Assembly: GCF_001423295.1 (NCBI RefSeq)
Contig: NZ_LMNG01000016.1
Span: 582-37,528, forward strand
Source: Methylobacterium sp. Leaf112
Lineage (GTDB): Bacteria > Pseudomonadota > Alphaproteobacteria > Rhizobiales > Beijerinckiaceae
Length of the DNA stretch: 36,947 nucleotides
Reading direction: 5' to 3'
Part shown: piece after piece, positions 7,326 to 16,180 of the stretch
Layout of the letters: the number at the start of each line of letters is the position of its first letter
Position numbering within the stretch: the stretch's first letter is position 1
Translations under genes and position numbers: made by a program
The notes under the pieces: model-generated
What the model was told of the DNA's origin: nothing
Databases searched by the model: none
The model's input: only the letters and a program-made list of their open reading frames with translations

Positions 7326-8441
7326 ATGAGCCTTCGACCACCTGCCGACGCGACGGATGCCCCGATCCGGTTCGCCTACTGGGTGCCCAATGTCTCGGGC
7401 GGCCTCGTCATCAGCAAGATTCCCCAACGCACGAGCTGGGACGCGCCCTACAACCGGCGCCTGGCACAGATCGCCGAGGAAGCAGGGTTCGACTACGCCC
7501 TGACGCAGATCCGCTTCACCGCCGGTTACGGCGCTGAGTACCAGCACGAATCCGTGGCCTTCAGTCATGCGCTGCTCGCCGCCACCACGAAACTGAAGGT
7601 GATCGCCGCCCTGTTGCCGGGGCCGTGGAACCCGACGCTGGCCGCCAAGCAGATCGCCACCATCAGCCAGTTGAGCGAGGGGCGCATCGCCATCAACGTG
7701 GTCTCGGGCTGGTTCTCGGGCGAGTTCCGCGCCATCGGCGAGCCGTGGCTCGACCACGACGAGCGCTATCGGCGCTCGGAAGAGTTCATTACGGCACTGC
7801 GCGGAATCTGGACCCAGGACAGCTTCACGTTCCGGGGCGATTTCTATCGCTACACGAATTACACCCTGAAACCGAAACCCGCCGACCCGCAGCCGGAGAT
7901 CTTCCAGGGTGGTTCGTCGAGGGCGGCGCGGGACATGGCGGCGCGGGTGTCCGATTGGTACTTCACCAACGGCAACACCCCCGAGGGCATCCGGGCTCAG
8001 GTCGACGACATCCAGGCGAAGGCGCGGGCCAACGGCCATTCCGTCAAGGTCGGCGTCAACGCCTTCGTCATCGCCCGCGACACGGAGGAAGAGGCCCGCG
8101 CCGTCCTCAAGGAGATCATCGACAACGCCGACCCGGAGGCGGTCAAGGCCTTCGGCCACGAGGCGAAGAACGCCGGCAAGGCTTCGCCGGAAGGGGAGGG
8201 GAACTGGGCGAAATCGAGCTTCGAGGACCTCGTCCAGTACAACGACGGCTTCAAGACCAACCTCATCGGTACGCCCGACCAGATCGCCGAGCGCATCGTC
8301 GCCCTGAAGGAGGCCGGCGTCGATCTGGCCCTTCTGGCCTTCCTGCATTTCCAGGAGGAGGTCGCGTATTTCGGTGCGCACATCATCCCACGGGTGCGGG
8401 CCCTGGAGGCGGAGCGCGGGCGCCGGGCGGAAGCCGCCTGA
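7326..8441 (+). CDS. sfnG: Dimethylsulfone monooxygenase, FMNH2-dependent
   Basis: This is a 371-residue luciferase-family monooxygenase. SfnG oxidises dimethylsulfone to methanesulfinate and formaldehyde, using reduced flavin from a partner reductase, in the cytosol. The N-terminus FAYWVPNVSGGLVISKI is the family hallmark. It is followed by YGAEYQHES, LLPGPWNPTLAAKQIAT and NVVSGWFSGEF, all typical of alkanesulfonate-type flavin monooxygenases. The start is the ATG at 7326, matching family N-termini, although the Shine-Dalgarno is poor. sfnB follows 40 bases downstream. No flavin reductase (msuE-like) is encoded nearby, so reduced flavin must come from elsewhere. In a methylotroph the formaldehyde could be assimilated directly (inference). 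Confidence 0.92.
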   Translation: MSLRPPADATDAPIRFAYWVPNVSGGLVISKIPQRTSWDAPYNRRLAQIAEEAGFDYALTQIRFTAGYGAEYQHESVAFSHALLAATTKLKVIAALLPGPWNPTLAAKQIATISQLSEGRIAINVVSGWFSGEFRAIGEPWLDHDERYRRSEEFITALRGIWTQDSFTFRGDFYRYTNYTLKPKPADPQPEIFQGGSSRAARDMAARVSDWYFTNGNTPEGIRAQVDDIQAKARANGHSVKVGVNAFVIARDTEEEARAVLKEIIDNADPEAVKAFGHEAKNAGKASPEGEGNWAKSSFEDLVQYNDGFKTNLIGTPDQIAERIVALKEAGVDLALLAFLHFQEEVAYFGAHIIPRVRALEAERGRRAEAA

Positions 8442-8481
8442 ATCGAACGACCGCCCTTCCGACATCCTCCGGAGAACAGCC

Positions 8482-9741
8482 ATGAACATCGCCGTCAGCG
8501 CGAGTGCCATTGAGGCCAACCGCGTGCCCCAGGGAGTCCCCGGCCCCGAGAAGCCGTCGGAGCCCGCCCACATCGTCCGCGACGACGCCGAAGCACTCCG
8601 CGTCGCCCACGTCCTGGCGGACGCGTTCCGCACGGAGGCGGCCGAGCGCGACCGCACGGGGCGCCGGCCCTTCGCCGAGCTCGACGCCTTCTCGCAGAGC
8701 GGCCTGTGGTCGATCAACGTGCCCAAGGCCCATGGCGGGCCGGGCGTGTCCTACCGGACCCTCGCACAGGTGATCGCCATCGTCTCGGCGGCCGATCCCT
8801 CCATCGGCCAGATCGCTCAGAACCATCTCGGCATCGTCGCCGCCATCGACACCGTGTCGGACGACGCGCAGAAGGCCCTGCTGTTCGGCAAGGTGCTGGC
8901 CGGCACCCGCTTCGGCAACGCCTTCTCCGAGAGCGGCACGCCGAGGGCCGCCGACTTCAAGACCCATTTCGTCGATCACGGCGACCATGTCATCGTCCAC
9001 GGTCGCAAGTTCTACGCGACGGGGGCGCTGCTCGCCCACCTCGTGCCCATCGTCGCCGTCGACGACCAGGGACGCCCCTGGTACGCCATCGCCGAGCGCA
9101 ACGCGCCGGGCCTGTCCGTCATCGACGACTGGTCGAGCTTCGGCCAGCGCACCACGGCGAGCGGCACGGTGATCCTCGAGGGCGTGCGGGTGGAGAAGAG
9201 CCACCTCGTGCCGGCGTGGAAGGGCTACGAACGTCCGAGCGCCAACGGGGCGATCTTCCAGGTCATCCAGGCCGCCGTCGATGCCGGCATCGCCCGCGAG
9301 GCGCTGGCCGAGACCGTCGCGTTCGTGCGCACGAAATCGCGGCCCTGGATCGACAGCGGCCTGGAGCGGGCCTCGGACGATCCCCACACCATCGCCATCG
9401 TCGGCGACCTCACCATCCGCCTGCACGCGGCGGAAGCCCTCCTCGACCGGGCCGGCCTCGCCCTCGACGCGGCGGTGGCCGCCCCCGACGCCGGCAGCGT
9501 CGCGGCGGCACAGCTCGCCGTGGCGGAAGCGAAGGTGCTGACCACGGAGGTGGCGCTCGCGGCCACCAACACCCTGTTCGAACTCGCCGGCACCCGCTCG
9601 ACCCTCGACGAGCACAACCTCGATCGGCACTGGCGCAACGCCCGCACCCACACCCTGCACGACCCGGTACGCTGGAAATACGCCATCGTGGGCAACCACG
9701 CCCTCAACGGGGTCGCCCCGCCGTTCCACGCCTGGAGCTGA
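8482..9741 (+). CDS. sfnB: SfnB-family sulfur-acquisition oxidoreductase (acyl-CoA dehydrogenase fold)
   Basis: This is a 419-residue flavoprotein of the acyl-CoA dehydrogenase superfamily, SfnB branch. Characteristic stretches are INVPKAHGGPGVSYRTLAQV, SAADPSIGQIAQNHLGI, GRKFYATGALLAH, DWSSFGQRTTASGTV and, near the C-terminus, GTRSTLDEHNLDRHWRNART with its FAD-contacting arginines. SfnB proteins accompany sulfone and sulfonate use, but their exact reaction is not settled. The ATG at 8482 has GGAG about 8 bases upstream. It lies directly after sfnG and is probably co-transcribed with it. Confidence 0.9.
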   Translation: MNIAVSASAIEANRVPQGVPGPEKPSEPAHIVRDDAEALRVAHVLADAFRTEAAERDRTGRRPFAELDAFSQSGLWSINVPKAHGGPGVSYRTLAQVIAIVSAADPSIGQIAQNHLGIVAAIDTVSDDAQKALLFGKVLAGTRFGNAFSESGTPRAADFKTHFVDHGDHVIVHGRKFYATGALLAHLVPIVAVDDQGRPWYAIAERNAPGLSVIDDWSSFGQRTTASGTVILEGVRVEKSHLVPAWKGYERPSANGAIFQVIQAAVDAGIAREALAETVAFVRTKSRPWIDSGLERASDDPHTIAIVGDLTIRLHAAEALLDRAGLALDAAVAAPDAGSVAAAQLAVAEAKVLTTEVALAATNTLFELAGTRSTLDEHNLDRHWRNARTHTLHDPVRWKYAIVGNHALNGVAPPFHAWS

Positions 9742-9858
9742 GACGGAGAGGGCCGCCCGCGCCCGAGCGGTGGACCCGCAGCGAATGCCATCGGGAAAGC
9801 CGCATGTTTTGCGGGGGCCGTGACCCTTGGGCGACTGGCGGAAGCTCAGGCCTGTTCC

Positions 9859-11058
9859 ATGTTCCAAGGGATGAACTTCCTCGTCCCCGATCGCATCGAA
9901 GCCGGCCCTGCCCGAATCCGCGCCGCCGCCCGCGCGGTTTCGCGGCTCGCCGCCGAGCGGGCGGACGCCCTCGACCGAACCGGCGGATTTCCGGCGCAGG
10001 ACGTGGCCCATTGCCATGAGGCCGGCCTGCTCGCGGCACCGCTTCCCGTGGCCCTCGGCGGCGCTGGCCTTGATGCGCCCACCATGGCGCCGGTGCTCCT
10101 CGACGTCCTCGCGGAAGTCGGCCGCGGTAGCCTCGCCCTCGGGCGGCTCTACGAGGGCCACGTCAACGCCCTGTCGCTGATCCTGCGCTACGCGTCCGAG
10201 TCCGTGCTCGCGCGTCTCGCGGCGGATGTCCGCGCCGGGCACCTGTTCGGGGTCTGGAACACCCAGCCCCAGGCCGGCGGCCTCGACCTCGATCCCCATG
10301 GGACCGGCCTGCTCGGTGGCGTGAAATCCTTCGCCTCGGGGGCGGGATCGGTGACGCGACCCCTCGTCACCGCGCGGCGGCCCGATGGGCGCCAGCAGAT
10401 GCTCGTCGTCACCCTGGAGCCCGACACCCGGTCCGACCTGTCGTCGTGGTGCGCCCACGGCATGCGCGCCTCGACCTCGGGGGTGCTCGACTTCTCCGGG
10501 CTTCCCGTGGACGGGCAGGCGGCGGTGGGTGAGGCCGACGATTACTTCCGCGAGCCGCATTTTTCCGGTGGCGCCTGGCGCTTCACCGCCGTGCAGCTCG
10601 GCGGGATCGAGGCCGTGTTCGATACCGTGCGGGCGCATCTCGTCGCCACCGGGCGCGGTGGCGACCCGCATCAGGCGGCGCGTCTCGGCGAGGCGGCCAT
10701 CGCCGTGGAGACGGCGCGGCTCTTCGTTAGCCGGGCCGCTGCCCTCGCCAACGACCCCGACGCGGAGCCCGCGCGGGTTATCGCCTACGTCAACCTGACC
10801 CGCATGGCCGTGGAGCGCGCCGGCCTCGACGTGCTGGAGCGCGCCCAGCGCTCCGTGGGGCTCGCCGGCTTCCTCCAGACCCACCCCCTGGAGCGTCTCA
10901 TGCGCGATCTCGCCACCTACCTGCGCCAGCCGGGTCCCGACCGGGCGCTGACCCACGCCGCCGCCCACGTGCTGGCCGACGACCGCCCGGCCGACACCCT
11001 CTGGCGCGACCCGCGCGATTCGAACCGCGCGGGTCTCCAGTCCGGTCGCGCCGCATGA
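9859..11058 (+). CDS. Divergent acyl-CoA-dehydrogenase-like flavoprotein
   Basis: This is about 399 residues with an acyl-CoA dehydrogenase-like layout: a helical N-terminus (HEAGLLAAPLPVALGG), a middle beta domain (GGVKSFASGAGSV) and a helical C-terminus (LERAQRSVGLAGFLQTHPLERL). The usual catalytic glutamate and FAD motifs are not obvious, so the substrate may not be a CoA thioester. The start is uncertain. A GTG at 9820 and ATGs at 9859 and 9871 are in frame, none with a strong Shine-Dalgarno. Its stop overlaps the next start (ATGA at 11055-11058). Such proteins commonly neighbour NodS-like methyltransferases in rhizobia, as here. The gap of 117 bases after sfnB suggests the sulfone unit may read through. 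Confidence 0.75.
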   Translation: MFQGMNFLVPDRIEAGPARIRAAARAVSRLAAERADALDRTGGFPAQDVAHCHEAGLLAAPLPVALGGAGLDAPTMAPVLLDVLAEVGRGSLALGRLYEGHVNALSLILRYASESVLARLAADVRAGHLFGVWNTQPQAGGLDLDPHGTGLLGGVKSFASGAGSVTRPLVTARRPDGRQQMLVVTLEPDTRSDLSSWCAHGMRASTSGVLDFSGLPVDGQAAVGEADDYFREPHFSGGAWRFTAVQLGGIEAVFDTVRAHLVATGRGGDPHQAARLGEAAIAVETARLFVSRAAALANDPDAEPARVIAYVNLTRMAVERAGLDVLERAQRSVGLAGFLQTHPLERLMRDLATYLRQPGPDRALTHAAAHVLADDRPADTLWRDPRDSNRAGLQSGRAA

Positions 11059-11651
11059 CCCGACCTACCGAATCCCTCCCGCCCGATTATTTCGACGGCA
11101 TCTACGCCGGAAACCCGGACCCGTGGGGGTTCACCACCAGCGCCTACGAGGCGGCCAAGTACGACGCCACCCTGGCGGCCCTCTCACGAGACACCTATGG
11201 CGAGGCCCTGGAAGTCGGCTGCTCCATCGGCGTGCTGACCCGGCGGCTGGCGGAACGTTGCACCCGGCTCCTGTCCCTCGACGTCGCCGAGACCGCCATC
11301 GCGGCGGCCCGTGCCCGCTGCGCCGACAGCCCGCACGTCGCGTTCCTGCGCGCGGCGGTGCCCGACGCGTGGCCGCCCGGCCGGTTCGACCTCATCCTGG
11401 TATCGGAGGTGCTGTACTTCTTCACCCGCGCCGACCTCGCCCGCCTCGCCGGACACATGGTGCAGGCGGTGAAGCCCGGTGCCGACATCGTCCTCGTCCA
11501 CTGGATCGGCGAGACGAACTATCCGCTCAGCGGCGACGACGCCGTCGAGGCGCTCATCGCCGGAACCGCCGGTACCCTGGAGCCGTATCGCCAGACCCGT
11601 ACGGACCGCTACCGCCTCGATGTGCTGCGGACGATCGGTGCCACGCCATGA
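11055..11651 (+). CDS. NodS-like SAM-dependent methyltransferase
   Basis: This is a 198-residue class I methyltransferase. An N-terminal YFDGIYAGNPDPWGF and YEAAKYDATLAAL match the NodS (N-methyltransferase) family. The SAM-binding motif I is ALEVGCSIGVLTRRLA, with an acidic strand end at LLSLDVAETAI and motif IV near FDLILVSEVLYFF. NodS methylates an amino group on a chitooligosaccharide precursor, but non-symbiotic relatives act on unknown substrates. It overlaps the flavoprotein before it and the cytochrome gene after it by ATGA (11055-11058 and 11648-11651), which implies coupled translation. Confidence 0.85.
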   Translation: MTRPTESLPPDYFDGIYAGNPDPWGFTTSAYEAAKYDATLAALSRDTYGEALEVGCSIGVLTRRLAERCTRLLSLDVAETAIAAARARCADSPHVAFLRAAVPDAWPPGRFDLILVSEVLYFFTRADLARLAGHMVQAVKPGADIVLVHWIGETNYPLSGDDAVEALIAGTAGTLEPYRQTRTDRYRLDVLRTIGATP

Positions 11652-12367
11652 CCGGCCGGGCGCCTCGGCAGACGGTGTTCCGGCACCGCGCCTGGGTGCG
11701 CCTGACCCATTGGGTGAACACGGCTGCGTTCGGCGCGCTCCTGGTGAGCGGCATCGCAATCCTGCTCGCCCTGCCGCGCCTGTTCTGGGGCGAGACCGGC
11801 GCCAACGACGCCCCCGCCGCCCTGGTGCTGCCTCTCCCGGTGAACCTCGAGCAGACCGGCTGGGGCCGTAATCTCCACTTCCTCGCCGCCTGGATCCTCG
11901 TCGGCAACGGCGGGCTCTACCTGCTCCTCGCGCTCTTCGGCGGACATCTGCGCCGCAACCTGCTGCCGGACCGGGATCAGCTGGCGCCCGACCACCTCGC
12001 CCGCGAGATCGCCGACCATGCCCGGCTGCGGCCGGCCACGGGGCGGGAGGCTCTGCGCTACAACGCCCTGCAGAAATTCGCCTATCTGGCCGTGATCCTG
12101 GGCTTGTTCCCCCTGATGGTGCTCACCGGCCTCACCATGTCGCCCGGCGTCACGGCGGCGTTCCCCGAGCTTTTCACCCTGTTCGGCGGCCGGCAATCGG
12201 CCCGCACCCTGCACTTCGTCTTCGCCAGCCTGCTGGTCCTGTTCCTCCTCGTCCATGTCGGTCAGGTCTTCGTCGGCGGGGCCGTCAACCTCACGCGCTC
12301 GATGATCACCGGGCGCTTCGCCGTTCCGCCGGACACGCCAGCCAACCGGGAGACACCCGATGCGTGA
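11648..12367 (+). CDS. Membrane cytochrome b subunit (b561/hydrogenase-type)
   Basis: This is a 239-residue integral membrane protein with four main hydrophobic segments. Candidate haem-ligating histidines are H13 and H21 near the first segment (VRLTHWVNTAAFG), one in NLHFLAAW, and two in the last pair (TLHFVFASLL, LLVHVGQVF). The family passes electrons between quinones and a periplasmic oxidoreductase. The gene overlaps the Mo-enzyme gene by 8 bases, so the two almost certainly form a complex: the cytochrome is the membrane electron carrier and the Mo enzyme the catalytic subunit. Direction of electron flow and substrate cannot be seen. Confidence 0.85.
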   Translation: MTGRAPRQTVFRHRAWVRLTHWVNTAAFGALLVSGIAILLALPRLFWGETGANDAPAALVLPLPVNLEQTGWGRNLHFLAAWILVGNGGLYLLLALFGGHLRRNLLPDRDQLAPDHLAREIADHARLRPATGREALRYNALQKFAYLAVILGLFPLMVLTGLTMSPGVTAAFPELFTLFGGRQSARTLHFVFASLLVLFLLVHVGQVFVGGAVNLTRSMITGRFAVPPDTPANRETPDA

Positions 12368-13100
12368 CTTGTCGCGCCGCCGCCTCCTCACCGGTTCGGG
12401 GGCCCTCTTCGGTGCCGGCCTCGTGAGCGGCTGCGATGCGCCGGCCCTGTCGCATCTGGCCACCCCCTACGACTGGAGCAACGGCCTCACCTTCGCGGTC
12501 CAGCGCTGGCTGCTCCGGCACCAGCCCCTGGTGCGCGAGTTCGACCGCAGCCAGATCTCGACGGTGTTCCCCACCATCAACACCACCGATCCCGACGACC
12601 CCGCCTACAAGCGATCGAGGCAAACTGCGTTCGCCGACTGGAAGCTGCCCGTCACCGGCCTCGTGGAGCGGCCCGGCGCCTTCTCCCTCGCCGACCTCAA
12701 GGCGATGCCGTCGCGCACCCAGGTGACCCTGCATTCCTGCGAGCAGGGCTGGTCGGCCATCGGCGAGTGGACCGGCGTACCCCTGGCCCGTCTCCTCGCG
12801 CAGGTGGGGCTGAAGCCTGAGGCCCGCTTCATCGTAATCCGCAGCGTCGATGGCTGGTGGGACAGCTACGACCTGTTCGACGCGCTCCACCCGCAGACCA
12901 TCCTCGCCTACGGCATGAACGGAGGCGACCTGCCGGTGAAGCACGGCGCGCCCCTGCGCCTGCGCGTGGAACGCCAGCTCGGCTACAAGAGCCTCAAGTA
13001 CATCTCGGCCATCGAGGCGGCCGAGCGCGTCGACGGCTACGGCAAGGGACGCGGCAGCATGGTCGCCGAACTCGGCTTCCCCTGGTACGCGGGTATCTGA
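12360..13100 (+). CDS. Tat-exported molybdopterin oxidoreductase (sulfite-oxidase fold), probable lipoprotein
   Basis: This is a 246-residue enzyme. The N-terminus has a twin-arginine-like SRRRLLTGSG and a lipobox-like VSGC ending at C25, so it should be exported folded and possibly lipid-anchored. The sulfite-oxidase/MsrP-type Mo-cofactor domain follows, with C127 in LHSCEQGWSAIGEW as the likely molybdenum ligand, then VIRSVDGWWDSYD and KHGAPLRLRVERQLGYKSLK. It is shorter than animal sulfite oxidases and lacks their haem and dimer domains, as do bacterial MsrP-like enzymes. The paired cytochrome b gene overlaps it. The position after sulfone genes suggests a sulfur oxide substrate such as sulfite or a sulfoxide (inference). 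Confidence 0.88.
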   Translation: MRDLSRRRLLTGSGALFGAGLVSGCDAPALSHLATPYDWSNGLTFAVQRWLLRHQPLVREFDRSQISTVFPTINTTDPDDPAYKRSRQTAFADWKLPVTGLVERPGAFSLADLKAMPSRTQVTLHSCEQGWSAIGEWTGVPLARLLAQVGLKPEARFIVIRSVDGWWDSYDLFDALHPQTILAYGMNGGDLPVKHGAPLRLRVERQLGYKSLKYISAIEAAERVDGYGKGRGSMVAELGFPWYAGI

Positions 13101-14378
13101 TCAGCCGCCCGAAGCGAGGCCGCCGAGGGCCGTCAGCCCGACGACGATCCAGGGCGCGACGCCCCCCACCGTCAGGAGCACGAAGGCGGTGGCGGCGAGG
13201 GCCACATCGCGGGCGCTGCCGATGGCGCCCGTCCAGACCGGATCGTAGAGGGCGGCGGCGAGCAGCCCGACCACGGCGGCGTTGCCCCCGCGCAGGGCCG
13301 CCTGGGCCAGGGGCTTCCTGCGGAGTTCGTCCCAGAAGGGCAGGGCGCCGGTGACGAGGAGGAGGCCGGGCAGGAAGATCGCCGCGAGTGCCAGGGCAGC
13401 GCCCGGAAATCCGTTCGGCGGCGGCTTCAGGGCGGCACCCAGATAGGCCGCGAAGGTGAAGAGGGGCCCCGGCACGGCCTGCGCCGCGCCGTAGCCGGCG
13501 AGGAACGCGTCGGCGCCGATCCAGCCCGGATCGACGGTGCCGGCCCGCAGGAGCGGCAGCACCACGTGGCCGCCGCCGAAGACGAGGGCTCCGGCCCGGT
13601 AGAACGCATCGACCACGGCGATGCCCTGCGAGGGCAGCCAGGTCGCCAGGATCGGCAAGCCGACGAGCAGCCCCAGAAACAGCGTCAGCGCCACGGTCCC
13701 CGTCCGCCGGGACAGGGGAACGGAGAGGTGTCCGACCGGAGTGGGAGCCATCGCCCGGCACAGGACGAGGCCGGCGACGGCGCCGAACCCGATCGCACCG
13801 ACCTGACCGAACGCCGTCGGGGCCAGCACCGCGAGCCAGAGCGCGCCGAGTGCGATCCCGGCACGCATGGGGTCCGGCGCCAGGGTTCTGGCCATGCCCC
13901 AGACGGCCTGGGCCACGACCGCCACGGCGACGAGCTTGAGGCCGTGCAGGAGGCCAGCCAGCATGGGGCCGCCCGATCCGGCGCCGTAGGCGATTCCGAC
14001 GAGGATCAGGGCGGACGGCAGGGTGAAGCCCGCAAAGGCCGCGAGCCCGCCCCACAGGCTCCCCGCCCGAAGGATTCCAAGGGCGAACCCGACCTGGCTC
14101 GAGGCGGGACCGGGGAGGAACTGGCACAGGGCGACGAGGTCGGCGTAGGCCGCTTCGTCGATCCAGCGCCGCCGCGCCACGAAGGCCTCGCGAAAGTAGC
14201 CGAGATGGGCGACGGGGCCGCCGAAGGCCGTGAGGCCGAGCTTCAGGAAGGCAACGAAGACTTCCCGGACGGAGCCTGCTGGGGAGTCAGGCAAGAGCGC
14301 CGCAGGCTCAGGCAAGCCCGCCGCAGGCTCAGGCAAGCCCGCCGGCCTCGACGATGAACCGGGCGACGGTGTCGGCAC
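13101..14378 (-). CDS. chrA: Chromate transporter, long two-domain CHR family
   Basis: This is a 425-residue inner-membrane protein made of two CHR half-domains. The first has [16 protein letters not shown] and [16 protein letters not shown]. The second has [11 protein letters not shown] and [18 protein letters not shown]. These P-G-P motifs and paired helices are characteristic of chromate efflux carriers, though many relatives move other anions. The first open start is a GTG at 14378, inside the end of ureG, with no Shine-Dalgarno. The resulting N-terminal 35 residues contain a repeated AGLPEPA heptapeptide from a local duplication. The true start may therefore lie downstream, nearer SVREVFVAF, where only a TTG is available. 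Its stop abuts the Mo-enzyme stop in TGATCA. Confidence 0.88.
   Translation of the reverse strand: MPTPSPGSSSRPAGLPEPAAGLPEPAALLPDSPAGSVREVFVAFLKLGLTAFGGPVAHLGYFREAFVARRRWIDEAAYADLVALCQFLPGPASSQVGFALGILRAGSLWGGLAAFAGFTLPSALILVGIAYGAGSGGPMLAGLLHGLKLVAVAVVAQAVWGMARTLAPDPMRAGIALGALWLAVLAPTAFGQVGAIGFGAVAGLVLCRAMAPTPVGHLSVPLSRRTGTVALTLFLGLLVGLPILATWLPSQGIAVVDAFYRAGALVFGGGHVVLPLLRAGTVDPGWIGADAFLAGYGAAQAVPGPLFTFAAYLGAALKPPPNGFPGAALALAAIFLPGLLLVTGALPFWDELRRKPLAQAALRGGNAAVVGLLAAALYDPVWTGAIGSARDVALAATAFVLLTVGGVAPWIVVGLTALGGLASGG
14288..14350. repeat. Three 21-bp tandem repeats spanning the ureG end and chrA beginning
   Basis: The units at 14288-14308, 14309-14329 and 14330-14350 all begin CAGGCAAG. 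The middle one differs from its neighbours by a few bases. The ureG stop codon (14329-14331) straddles the second and third units. The unit is seven codons in the chrA frame, giving AGLPEPA repeats. Confidence 0.8.
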
Positions 14379-14958
14379 CGTGGCCGTCGCGGAGCGAGGC
14401 GAACACGTAGGGGCGCGTCCCCCGCATCCGCTTGGTGTCGGCCTCCATCACGCCGAGGTCGGCGCCGACCAGGGGCGCGAGGTCGGTCTTGTTGACGATG
14501 AGGAGATCGGAGCGGGTGATGCCGGGGCCGCCCTTGCGCGGGATCTTCTCGCCCCCGGCGACGTCGATGACGTAGAGGGTGAGGTCGGCGAGGTCCGGCG
14601 AGAAGGTGGCGGCGAGGTTGTCGCCACCCGATTCGATGAGGATCAGGTCGAGCTTCGGGAAGCGCCGGCGCATCTCGGCCACGGCCGCGAGGTTGATGGA
14701 CGCGTCCTCGCGGATCGCCGTGTGCGGGCAGCCGCCGGTCTCGACCCCCATGATCCGCTCCTCGGGCAACGCGCCCGCCACCGTGAGGATGCGGGCATCC
14801 TCCTTGGTGTAGATGTCATTGGTGATGGCGCAGATGTCATAGGTGTCGCGGAAGCGCTTGCAGAGCTGCTCCATCAGGGCGGTCTTGCCGGAGCCGACGG
14901 GGCCGCCGATGCCGACGCGCAAAGGACCGTTGGGAGAGCGGCCGTTGGGAGAGGTCAT
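14329..14958 (-). CDS. ureG: Urease accessory GTPase UreG
   Basis: This is a 209-residue SIMIBI-class GTPase that powers nickel delivery to the urease active site. The P-loop [11 protein letters not shown] lies near residue 18. The metal-binding CPH in [30 protein letters not shown], and the base-recognition NKTDLAP motif are all intact. The length is normal. The start at 14958 gives the short N-terminal [19 protein letters not shown], with two copies of SPNG. It lies 11 bases after ureF. The 3' end is embedded in the 21-bp repeat shared with chrA. Confidence 0.96.
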   Translation of the reverse strand: MTSPNGRSPNGPLRVGIGGPVGSGKTALMEQLCKRFRDTYDICAITNDIYTKEDARILTVAGALPEERIMGVETGGCPHTAIREDASINLAAVAEMRRRFPKLDLILIESGGDNLAATFSPDLADLTLYVIDVAGGEKIPRKGGPGITRSDLLIVNKTDLAPLVGADLGVMEADTKRMRGTRPYVFASLRDGHGADTVARFIVEAGGLA

Positions 14959-14969
14959 CGCTGGGTCTT

Positions 14970-15644
14970 TCACGAACGGAAAATCCGAGAGTACTGGGTT
15001 TCGTGCCGGAACGAGCCGAGATCGAGGGCCAGGGTGGCGCTGCCGAGGTCGTCCAGGGTGAGGTCCGGGACGGTGGCCGCGAGCGCCACCACGCGCGGCG
15101 TCAGGGCCGCGATCACCCGCGTGCCGGCGCTCTGGCCGATGGGCGCGCAGCGCAGGGCCGCCGAGACGAGGTTCTGTAGGAAAGCGAGGCCGAAGGCGGC
15201 CAGCGTCGGGGGCAGGGCCATGCCGTGGGCGCCGGCCGCGACGCCGACCGCCACGGGATAAGCCACCGGGCCGGGCAGGGTCTCGGCGAGGCGGATGAGG
15301 ACAGGGGTCGGCCAGGCCGCCAGGGTGGCGTCGAGGAAGCTGCGGCCCTGCTGGCTCGTCTCGAGGTGAAGCTCGCGCGATGGGGCCAGCGCCAGGGCGA
15401 GGTCGTTGAGGTCTGCCAACGCCACAGAGTCTTCCACCAGAGACGCGCCATGGGCGTGCACTACGAGGATGAGGTCGTTGCGGCCTGACCCCAGTTCGAG
15501 CACGTCGGCGAGCCAGTCCACGAGGGAAGCTTCCCCGGACACGTCTCCGGCGTCCACGACCGCTTCGAGCCCGTGCGAATAGGCATAGGCCCCCACGGGA
15601 TAGCCCGGCGACAGCCACGCCATCAGGCGCAGGGCGTCAATCAT
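14970..15644 (-). CDS. ureF: Urease accessory protein UreF
   Basis: This is a 224-residue all-helical protein that, with UreD/UreH and UreG, forms the complex that gates nickel insertion. The N-terminal [20 protein letters not shown] is the family signature. Later [17 protein letters not shown] and the C-terminal arginine segment [10 protein letters not shown] also fit. It overlaps ureE by 8 bases (ATG at 15642-15644, ureE stop at 15637-15639), so translation is coupled. Confidence 0.95.
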   Translation of the reverse strand: MIDALRLMAWLSPGYPVGAYAYSHGLEAVVDAGDVSGEASLVDWLADVLELGSGRNDLILVVHAHGASLVEDSVALADLNDLALALAPSRELHLETSQQGRSFLDATLAAWPTPVLIRLAETLPGPVAYPVAVGVAAGAHGMALPPTLAAFGLAFLQNLVSAALRCAPIGQSAGTRVIAALTPRVVALAATVPDLTLDDLGSATLALDLGSFRHETQYSRIFRS

Positions 15645-16131
15645 GGGTGTGCGAATGACCGTGATCGTGGGGATGGCCGTGGTGATGGTGCCCGGCGGCC
15701 TCGCCCGCATAGGCGCCCCCCTCGGGGCGGAACGGACGCTCCACCGCCTCGGCGGTGCCCCCTAAGCCCCTCACCATCTCGGCGAGGACGTGATCGTGGG
15801 CGATGTAGACCGCATCCGGGGCGATCTCGGCCGGGATATGGCGGTTGCCGATATGCCAGATCAGCCGCTTGAGGGCGTGGTCGTCGGCGGCCCGGATCGC
15901 CAGCAGGCGTTCCGGCGCGGCCTCGACCCAGACGAGGCGCCCGTCCTCCAGCACCAGGGCGTCGCCGTCGTCGAGCACCGTCGGTTCGGCGAGATCGAGA
16001 AGGAACGCCACACCGCCCACCCCCCGCATGGCCATGCGGCGGCGGTGGCGGTCGCCGTGGTCGAGGACGATGCGGTCGACGATCTCACCCACGAGGGCGT
16101 CGCGGCGCAGGACATGGGTGGCGCGGATCAT
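15637..16131 (-). CDS. ureE: Urease nickel metallochaperone UreE
   Basis: This is a 164-residue homodimeric nickel chaperone. The N-terminal peptide-binding domain (1-75) has [19 protein letters not shown] strands. The metal-binding domain holds [12 protein letters not shown] and [10 protein letters not shown]. The C-terminus ends in a histidine-rich tail, [18 protein letters not shown], which can hold several nickel ions. The ATG at 16131 (MIRATHVL) matches family starts, although the upstream Shine-Dalgarno is poor. It lies 49 bases downstream of the DUF29 gene and overlaps ureF. Confidence 0.94.
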   Translation of the reverse strand: MIRATHVLRRDALVGEIVDRIVLDHGDRHRRRMAMRGVGGVAFLLDLAEPTVLDDGDALVLEDGRLVWVEAAPERLLAIRAADDHALKRLIWHIGNRHIPAEIAPDAVYIAHDHVLAEMVRGLGGTAEAVERPFRPEGGAYAGEAAGHHHHGHPHDHGHSHTHD

Positions 16132-16180
16132 GGAAAGGGAACCCGTTTGGGGACGCGTCCGCCCGGCGCAGGAGGCGTCG

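Noticed and set aside
8383..10968. An 861-codon open frame antisense to sfnB and the flavoprotein gene
   Set aside because: High-GC shadow: composition is G/R/V biased and both sense frames have recognised families.
14230..15261. A 343-codon open frame antisense to ureG and ureF
   Set aside because: It covers the reverse of conserved urease accessory genes and has no family features.
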